Made by a program: the position numbers and the translations under genes
Source of the DNA: Larix kaempferi
Lineage: Eukaryota; Streptophyta; Pinopsida; Pinales; Pinaceae
Reading direction: 5' to 3'
Length of the DNA stretch: 64,000 nt
Assembly: GCA_027924585.1 (NCBI GenBank)
Contig: BSBM01001024.1
Span: forward strand, 2,976,001-3,040,000
The notes under the pieces: model-generated
The model's input: the letters and a program-made list of their open reading frames with translations, nothing else
Told to the model about the DNA's origin: nothing
Database searches by the model: none
In this document: positions 56,047 through 64,000 of the stretch, in pieces
Numbering within the stretch: the stretch's first letter is position 1
How the letters are laid out: each line of letters starts with the position of its first letter

Positions 56047-57576
56047 CAAAAATTCTCCATTTGATCTTTGGCAAAAGTAATCCTCATCTCAACTAGCATT
56101 CATCTCTTCATCCAGGTATGCTCCAAAGGTATGATCTTCTTCTTTCTTGAATCATCCATAATTTCTAGATCACAAAAACCCTAATTGATCAAAACCCTCA
56201 TTTTGGTTTTTCTTAGATCTACTTAGATCTAGCCTTGCTTTTGAAGAGATATTAAAAACCCACCTCTATAGCATCCACCCCTAGTGGGATCTATAGTTTG
56301 GTGGTGATTGGGTTAAAATTGACACACTTTTCAAGGCAATAAAGCCCTCTTGAGCCAAATCGCACTTCCTTGGAGAGGCTTGTTTGGTTAGATCTAGCAC
56401 ATGGGTAGGTGAGATCCCACTTGATTTGCAATCTACACATTTGATAACCTACCCCCAAACTTTTACTTTGGTGATTTCTACCTTGTGGGCATCATTCCAC
56501 ACTTTAAGGGATTAAAACCCCCCTTTTGAACTACTTGGCATCTTAAAACTCAGATCTAGTAAGATCTAACCCTTGGATTGACTTGATTGTCTAAATCCAC
56601 ATAGATCGGTGCATAAGCTACTTGGATCTACAGTTTGGTGGCCATTGGAATTGATTTGGCCCACCTTATCCATCTGTTAGCCCTCCTTGAGCAAGGTCGC
56701 ACCCCCTTGGGTAAGTGAGTTTGCCCACTTTGAGGACATGGGTGGTTGAGATTTTTGTGGATTTGGAACGGGCATACCTCGAAACCTAGGTCTAGAGTAT
56801 CATTTTGTGACGATCTGCCTTGGGGGTAGCATTCCTTGTTTTAAGGGATTGTGGTCTACTTGGGTCATTTCATGAAAACCTAGATCTAGCAAGATCCAAC
56901 CATTCAACCTCATTTAGCCCACTTGACTTGACCTCTAGGTGTCTCGATCTACACTTTGACATACCTTTTGACTCCATTAGCCCATCCAACAAGGCACTAG
57001 TCCTCCTCAAAGCAAGTCGCACTCCTTGGGAATTATGTCAAACCTTAGATCCGGTACATGGGTACTCCTAAATTCAACTTAGATCCATAGATCTACTCAT
57101 TACATATCCTCTAGTGCCAATTGCATCCCTTAACTTCACCTTGTGGGTCCACTTTAAGCCATTTCACATATCCCAAGAAAGTAGGACCCACTTGTGTAGC
57201 ACATGGTACTATACCTTGTCATTATACCTGATTATGTGGCCTAAATCATACATTGGTTGAAACACTAGCCATCTCTCAAACCACCTTCAACCATACTTTA
57301 ACTTCTAGGTCCACTCAACCTTGCATTGGTTTCCGTAACTCTTCATTTAATTATCCTTGGGAACCTTTGTTTGGGTCCAATCATCTATGATTGGTTATAG
57401 GGTCTCCCCCTAGGTCTTGTTTCACCTTGATCTAAAGCGAAGAGTGCCTCGGTTGACGTGACTCCCACCTTGCATTGGGAACCATGGCATCTCTTGGGTC
57501 ACCTCTTTAGTTGCCTATCTCCTCTACCGTCCCGGATGGGATACCACTAGGGGCAACTACAAGTTGTGTGACAACA
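56047..57576 (+). mobile_element. Solo L1-family LTR inserted in an L1 leader, second part
   Basis: This continues the LTR begun at 48389 after the L2 insertion and ends GTGTGACAACA at 57576, followed by CCTAC. The two parts total about 4.52 kb, the family length. Confidence 0.92.
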
Positions 57577-57581
57577 CCTAC

Positions 57582-57633
57582 CTTGGTTCAACATATCTAT
57601 ATTTTTGTCTCACTCTCTCCCTGCATTTTTTAA
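57582..57633 (+). other. L1 element 5' leader remainder
   Basis: Short leader that joins the 36-base piece at 48353-48388 once the solo LTR is set aside. It ends with an in-frame TAA just before the gag frame opens. Confidence 0.6.
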
Positions 57634-59240
57634 ACGACATACATCTTGGTAGAAGAATTGAAAGTCTACCTAGCGACTCCTTATCATGACTCCGCTGAGG
57701 AGCGAGCTCATAATCATCCTTACAATACTCGAAGTAAATCAAATCCAAATCAACTGGAAGGAACCCCACTAACTTATCACAAAAGGGATCCTAAAGCCCA
57801 ATCATCTAACTTCTTTTGGAAACTTGTTAACTCAGATTCTCCAAACCGTATCTTGGGATCCCCTTTGTTCAATTCAGTTCCTCCTTCATCTCCTAATCCT
57901 AATCCTAACGTAACTTCAGTTAATCCAATGGCTGGAAATCAATCTAATTCTAGAAATGACAATCAAAACAACCCTCCTGTCGCCCGTGCTTTTGGAAACA
58001 AGGCTAGGGCCTCTCCCTTAGACTTTTCCCAGGTTTTAGGTGCCCCCCATGATATGCCAGACAAATACTTCGAAAAGATCCCAAAGTTCAATGGGAATTG
58101 TGCGATCTCCATTCAAGACCACATAGAAAATGTCTGGGCTCACATGGAAGCCTATGGGGCTGAAAAGGAAGATGTGTTTATGAGGGGTCTCTTTGCATCC
58201 TTGGAGGGTGATGTCGCAAGTGGTTTGACTGTTTGCTTGCAGCATCAATCAATGGATATAATGTATTCGTCGATAAACTCAAGCATGTGTGGTCAGTCAA
58301 GTTAGATGGGCGTTTTCTTTTAAACCAACTATTTGAAATCAAGAAGAAAGAGAATGAGTTTGTCCTTGAGTTTAACCTTCGCTTTTACAACATAATAGCC
58401 AACATTCCAAGTACCATTAGGCCTCCTAATCAGGCTATCTTGATTCATTACCTCAATGCTTATGAGGGTTACCTCGGATATCATTTAAAGGACAAAGACC
58501 CTAGTGACTTGAAAGTGGCACAAGAAAATGCTAGAGAGGCCGAAGCAAATGCTGCCTCCATGGGGAAGCAAAATTTCTTTGACCTACTCAATGCCCCTTC
58601 TTCTAGATCCAAGCCTAAGTTTAGGAAAGGGAAAGAGCCTAGTAAAGATCCTAATGAAATGTTGGAGAGTATGCATGAAATGATGAAGAATTTAACTCTC
58701 CTGACTAGGGATCTAGCTAAGAGCAAGGAAGCGGAAAGGTATAGGCAACCCTATGGCCCTAAGCCTTATTGGAACCAACAAAAGAAACCTAATGAAGGTG
58801 GTAGAAGAAACCCTGTAAGCCAAGCTTCACCTAAACCCCCTATCATAAATTGGTCTGAAGAACAAAGGTTGGATGATCCTGAGTATCCCACCCATGGTGA
58901 TGATACTTTTGATTCTCCAAAGAACATTAACTGGGTTGACAACTTAGAAATTGACAAGGAGTTTGGAAGAATTTTGATTGATCATGAAGAATCCATAGAA
59001 GAACCCAGTCCTAGTTTCCCTATCCTAGCCACTAAACAAGCCAGTAGTAGTAGCCAAGCTCCTCTTAGAACCTATCAACGAAGAAAGGATGGCCAAAAGT
59101 CTGCACCTTTCAGTGAAAAGAAGAGTAGTGAGCTGCCTAATCCAGTGAGTGAGCCAATTCCCCTTCCTGAATATGACTTGGATATCAACATTGAAAGAGA
59201 ATTGGACAAAGTTATGCATAACATCCACTCACTGAGTTAA
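57634..59240 (+). pseudogene. L1 element Gag, one frameshift, no ATG at its start
   Basis: The frame opens after the TAA at 57631-57633 (TYILVEELKVYLATPYH) without an ATG; the first ATG in frame comes about 100 codons later (MAGNQSNS). The capsid-like core resembles that of the L2 Gag: FSQVLGAPHDMPDKYFEKI, FNGNCAISIQDHIENVW and, after a one-base loss near 58212, a YNVFVDKLKHVW segment. A basic, Pro- and Ser-rich C-terminus follows, then TAA at 59238-59240. The final A of that stop is the first base of the ATG of the next ORF. No CCHC knuckle is visible. Confidence 0.85.
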
Positions 59241-61234
59241 TGAAAATCCATTTGATAAAAGAACAAGTGGTAGAGTTTTTTGAGAGTATCCCCGAGACTG
59301 CCACAAGTAATGGTGAAGGTCCATCTTTTCAAAACCTAGTACCTAGTGCTACAGCTGATGAAGAGGAGGACCCTCACATTAACATCCAAACTACCTTGTA
59401 CGAGAGAAAGAATGGTGGGCACCAACCCTTTTATCTTACACTGCGCATTGGTGACACCCTTCTTCATAACTGCATGTTGGATTCTGGTGCCTTCATGAAT
59501 GTGATGCATTTGCAAGTCATGGAAGCCATGGGATTAAAAATAACTAGGCCCTATGGGAACGTTTGTGGGATTGACTCTAGACCAGTTCAAGTCTTTGGCT
59601 TGATTAAAAACTTGAAAGCTAACCTGTTTTCATGCCCCGACATATCCATGCTAATGGACATAGTAGTCATATATCTCCCTCCAACCTATGGTATGCTCCT
59701 TTGTAGGAAGTGGTCCGCTGGGCTAGGGGGACATCTTCAGATGGATTTATCATATGCTACTATCCCCAACTATGATGAGTCATTGGTTAGGGTATACCGG
59801 GAGCCATTTTATGATGGTCATCTTGAAAGTTATGAGGATGGTGTAAGGAACACGTTTGGTCAGGGTGAGCTTTTACCTGAGGGTATCTTCATGGTCATGG
59901 GTGGCCACAATGAGGATCCTAGTCTAGAAAGAGAAAAACTTTGGAGATCATTTGGAGATCATAGTTCTTCTGAAAGGGAAAGAGCTTTTGCTGTTAGAGA
60001 AACAAACCTTGAGTCACTTCGAGGTAAAGTGTCGGAAGAACTTGGGGCTTTGAGCCAGCAGAGTGGTATGGGTCCACACATTGAACAACCTGAGCCCACT
60101 ACTCAACTAAATACTTATGAGGTTAACTTTGATCGAATTAGAAGGGGTGAATATATACCTAGGACAGTCCATGAGTGGTTTTCCCTGGTTGACCTCAACA
60201 AAGAAAGAACAAGACAAGGCTTACCTCTCATCACTCCTTGGACAAATAACAATGATGGAACACATTTTCCCCTTTCTGAGGGGAATGATGAAGAACCAAC
60301 GGATTATCACCTTTTTGATGTTCTTGATCATCTATCCCATTTGTCCTTGGAAGATGGGGTTTTGAGGCAAGTTGATGACAACTCCATGAGTTGGCAAGAA
60401 CATGCCTTAATCCATGATGCCTCTGGAGAGGACTTTTCCTTGAATAACTTAGCTGTTTTTCAGGAAGAGCCTAGTGAGCCGAGTTTGTTTTCATCTTATC
60501 CTAATATCCCTAGTTTTCTTTTTCCTCGTGAACTGCCCATTGGTGAAGAGAATGTGAACTCCACAAATTCATCTCACACTCCTATTTCTTCACCAACATT
60601 CTTAGACACATGAACTCAGAATGTTCCTAGCTTGGTTCCTAGTAATTTGTCCTTTCCCATTGATTATCTGGCAACTTTAGAGAACATGACCATTCATGTC
60701 CCATATGGAGAAGGTAGTAGCATAAATTTTGAAAACCTAAACCTACCAGAAGTAGATGAGGATGTCGATAGAGACCTTTTGACTGTGGGGAAAACTCCAA
60801 AGTATATCATTCACCCTCAAATTGAAGAACCAAGAGTGGAGAGTCCTCTTAGGAGAATAGTTCGAGAAGTCCTGATTGGTAGGGTAGCCATACCTTTAGA
60901 TGGTGGATCTCCCAAGTTTGATGTTATTCCTCCTAATAGGAATTCAGGCATAGTTACACCTCAACCTAGAAGCAATTCTGACATCCAGCCTATTCCTGAG
61001 TGTGTTATCCAAGTCATCCCTCAATCTGTAAATTGCTGAAAGTTTGAAATTGGTGACAGAGTCATTATACCTAATGATTTATTTTATATACGATCCAGAG
61101 GATCTGGTGTCTTTTGGGTCGGACCACTTACCGTTGAGCGTTGCTTGGATGAGATGTGTTTTCTTACTACTGGGACTGGCCAGCATATCTTACTCCCTAT
61201 CAATCAAAGGGAGTTAAGGGATTATCATCCCTGA
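59240..61234 (+). pseudogene. L1 element protease plus tail with integrase C-terminus-like end (copy B)
   Basis: One frame of 665 codons from the ATG at 59240 to the TGA at 61232-61234, with two in-frame stops (60611-60613 and 61037-61039). The protease lies at about 59415-59800, with HQPFYLTLRIGDTLLHNC and an intact MLDSGAFMNVM active site. No RT, RNase H or integrase core follows. Instead comes an acidic Ser/Pro-rich stretch with EYIPRTVHEWFSLVDLN, then an integrase C-terminus-like end (GDRVIIPNDLFYIR...WVGPLTVER...ELRDYHP). Copy A at 42042-43250 reads open at both of copy B's stops, so the ancestor coded throughout. The element cannot copy itself; it would need proteins from a relative. 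Confidence 0.8.
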
Positions 61235-61748
61235 CTCTCCCCTACCTTGCCTTGCCTTGAGTAATGCCCCCTTTTCTGTTGTCTGCTTGATAGATTTGAT
61301 TGATTGAGTTGAGTCTTGCTCCTTCCTAAGCTTGTCTCACCTCCTGCACGCATTGAAAAGTGATTGGTTCTCTATTTTATTTTTGGCTGCCTGTGCAAGT
61401 TGAGTTAAGTGTATTTTCCTGAAAAAGTTTTCTTTTCTTCCTGCACAGTACTAAAAATAATGAATGATAAGTAATGATATATGCCATGTTAGATTAAAAA
61501 TTTATTTTATGCATTTCAGTTTATGTTTTAGAGTAGATTTCAGTTTCAGATTTATTTTATATATTTCCCATACATGCTCCATGAGGTATTCTAGTGTTTA
61601 TGACCGCAGATACAGGTGCAAAATAAAAGCTGAAAGCAAGGATGTTGCAGTGCTGGATTGAAGATTGATGCAGAGCAGTTCGAGACCAAAAATTTTGAGG
61701 TTCTCAAGCGCTCTCTCCCTTAGAGCACTCTTCCCAGCTAGAGCCAGA
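61235..61748 (+). other. 3' untranslated region of the L1 element, copy B
   Basis: It matches 43251-43844 with one deletion of about 85 bases after the CCTTG repeats. No purine-rich primer tract directly precedes the LTR. Confidence 0.7.
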
Positions 61749-64000
61749 TGTTATCACACATATAGTAGTCGAGCTACCATACATTCTTTTTCAGATTCCA
61801 GAGCACTATTCAGCTAGTTCCTTTGCATTTGAGATGCTCAGATGAGCATCTATTATGAATCACTATCAGATTATGGACAGCAGATATATTCGCCATACCA
61901 TGACTAAGCTTCAGGACACTCAGAGAGAGGACTGATGTAGCCATTTGGCCATTTATACAGAGCAGTCAGTAGTGACCAGAGTTACAGCAGCAGTTTCAGA
62001 GGATAGATGTTGGTTCAAATGATTGAGCATTCAAGTATATGACTCAGCAGATATATTTTGGTGTTATGGTTATGTTGCTTTTATATCCATTCTTATAGCA
62101 TGTCTTAGCATTTAGTATCATGATCTGGCGATCATATAGATATGTGGACCTGGTTGTACTTTATATATATCATATTGAACCTACTCAGACTTGGAAGTTC
62201 TTGACCTATACTCATCGGTTTTACCCTCCTTAGGGAGATTAGAGATGATCATTCCCACCATACTTTGGCTTGCTAGTGTTGGTCTCATTATTCATTGTCT
62301 TCATCCATCCATTACCTACCCAATTTGTTCATTACCTTGACTTACTATTTGACTAGTGGCATGGAGGACCTTCCCCCACTGTAGCCTCTGTATTGGATAA
62401 GCTTCCCTGTTTATTGTGTCTCGGCTCTGAGTTGGTGACAGAACTTACCATTGGTGAGTTGGCTTAGTCCCCCTAGTCCCTAAAGATGTTGTTGGCTAAA
62501 CCTGAAACGGATAGTACTGCCATGAATACAAAAGAAATATTGTGAAAAAGCCAAATGAAACTGACAAAGAAATATCAAATGTTATATCTATTGTGAAAAA
62601 GCCAAATGAATCTGGCAAAGAAATATCAAATGTTCTATCTATTGTGAAATGTAATACCTAGGTAAACAAGTTGTCTAAAGACACACCTAGAAATGCTCAG
62701 GTAAACAAGTGCCTTAAAAACACACCTGCAGCAAGAAGCCTAAATAAAGTGTAAATCTATGCAATGTGTTTATAAACACACATAGATTAAAGGCTATGGA
62801 AAACCAAAGGCCCAGAAAGCAATGGAACTTAAATTCTATATAGATTGTTGGCCTTCTTTGTATTATGGATTGTGCGCATCTACTAATTTGAATAAACACT
62901 CTTTGAACAACTTACCCATTTGTGAGACACCACCTATCCCTATGTTATTGCTTGTCCATTATATGCTATGGTGTGTATTCCTTTCCCATATCCAAAGTGT
63001 CACAGTGTTGAATCAGTAAGTCATCCCTTGGCCTAGCCACTTTATTTATAAGCCTTCACCCTTCACTAGCAAATTGATTACAACTATGAAGTGCGTATGG
63101 TCTTGAAAGTCTAGTCTGAGTAATAATAATAATTAATGACTTTATATATTTGGATATCGATCGCCAGTTATGATTACTTCTTGTTATAATTGCTATTTGA
63201 ATGGATTGTAAAGCATGCTTTAACCTTTGACACCTTGCAGCAGCTTGATGACAGTTTGAGTTATATTTTGGTCATGTTGACTTGGTCAAACCCAGTTTGA
63301 CCAAAAGTCAACCACAGGACATGAGGTGGCAGACATCAGATGATACAGAGAGATGATATATGGTCTGGTACAGGTCACCATGGTGGGCTTATGCAGTGGT
63401 TTTAGGCTTATGATGATGATTTGTGCTTTTCAACACTTTTACAGATTATTATTATTTGGTCTGCGGGATATGATGAGTATTTATTTTGGACCATGCAGAG
63501 GTTTATATGGTGTATGAGTACACATTTTAGATGGATTTGGACCTTCTGAGTCCAATGAGAGAGTCTGTTTTCAGTTTCGGGCAGTTACAGTGATGTTTGA
63601 GCCTCAGTTGGCTATCCTAGTGCAAATTTGGTCTATCAGAGGCCTTGTCAGAGCAGAGCAGAGATTGGGTGAGATCACCTAGGGCGCTGTGCATGGAGGG
63701 GGTGGCCCATCCACTTGATATTACCATATTACCCCCTCCCAAACAACCTAGTACCCTCACCTTGACAGCGCAAGCACTCTAGGAGGCAGTTTGGGGAGTT
63801 TCACACTTCCCGAGGTAGTCCAGAAATGGTAGAAATGGCTACAGAAGAATTCGATTTTGGCTACTGAGGCAAGGTTATGTCATGGGATGATCATTGATGA
63901 TGAGTGGGATGTCTTCCACACCTCCAGCAGTTTCAGCTTCATCGAGACCCACATCCATCACTTATGGCACTTTTTGATGATTTCTGGAGCCCCCAAAGGA
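61749..64000 (+). mobile_element. L1-family 3' LTR, first 2,252 bases (continues beyond the window)
   Basis: It starts TGTTATCACACATA and follows the L1 tail and 3' untranslated region. It carries the 51-base duplication at 62539-62640, shared only with the LTR at 43845, which identifies it as the partner LTR. The window ends before its TATA box. Confidence 0.92.

Noticed and set aside
43845-57576. 4.5-kb direct repeats as segmental duplications or gene copies
   Set aside because: Target duplications, TG...CA ends and adjacent primer sites show they are LTRs.

Overview
The window is about 64 kb of plant nuclear DNA that is almost entirely nested transposable elements. No host gene, tRNA, rRNA or CRISPR array was found. 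Plant origin follows from BED/DUF659-type hAT transposases with GT-AG introns, Ty1/copia elements primed by initiator tRNA-Met, and Ty3/gypsy elements with Tat/Athila-like coding regions and a 'TGGCGCCGTTGC' primer site. The very long LTRs, deep nesting and abundant decay suggest a giant seed-plant genome, possibly a gymnosperm; that last step is inference only.

Two Ty3/gypsy families with giant LTRs dominate. Family L1 (my label) has LTRs of about 4.5 kb with a perfect 10-bp inverted terminus (TGTTATCACA...TGTGATAACA). Seven copies or pieces are present: 4473-12686 (minus, interrupted), 19558-24084, 26751-29304 (5'-truncated), 32977-33475 (5' fragment), 43845-48352, 48389-57576 (interrupted) and 61749-64000 (cut by the window end). 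Family L2 has LTRs of about 4.0-4.7 kb ending in ACAACA: 1-12792 (interrupted), 33476-37520 and 51381-56041. Four LTRs can be shown to be insertions by 5-bp target duplications or strong traces of them.

Layout. 1-12792: an L2 LTR containing a minus-strand solo L1 LTR (duplication AGTAC), which in turn contains a 3.67-kb hAT transposon (8-bp duplication GTCAAATC) whose transposase is open except for one frameshift. 12793-18167: a decayed Ty3/gypsy gag-protease-RT split by a second, more decayed hAT element (14034-17378, duplication CTACCCAC). 18168-29512: a minus-strand Ty1/copia element (3' LTR, polypurine tract, minisatellite 3' region, RNase H, RT, integrase end, gag start) broken by a solo L1 LTR and by a truncated L1 LTR. 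29513-32976: an unassigned stretch, a second copia-type 5' LTR with its primer site, and a LINE-like RNase H fragment. 32977-42033: an L1 LTR fragment interrupted by an L2 element with 5' LTR, primer site, gag, protease, an RNase H domain lying upstream of RT, and RT. 42034-64000: an abrupt switch, at an 8-bp shared sequence, into the 3' part of an L1 element, followed by an L1 LTR that also serves as the 5' LTR of a second L1 element (gag, protease, a ~400-residue uncharacterised tail with an integrase-C-terminus-like end, then 3' LTR). That element's leader is split by a solo L1 LTR which itself holds a solo L2 LTR.

The most interesting points are the protease - RNase H - RT order of the L2 element, the apparently non-autonomous L1 element with a shared, recently coding tail, the conserved hairpin pairs in the L2 LTR, and the chimeric L2/L1 junction. 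The elements share one evolutionary story of repeated insertion, LTR-LTR recombination to solo LTRs, deletion, and decay by C-to-T stop mutations.
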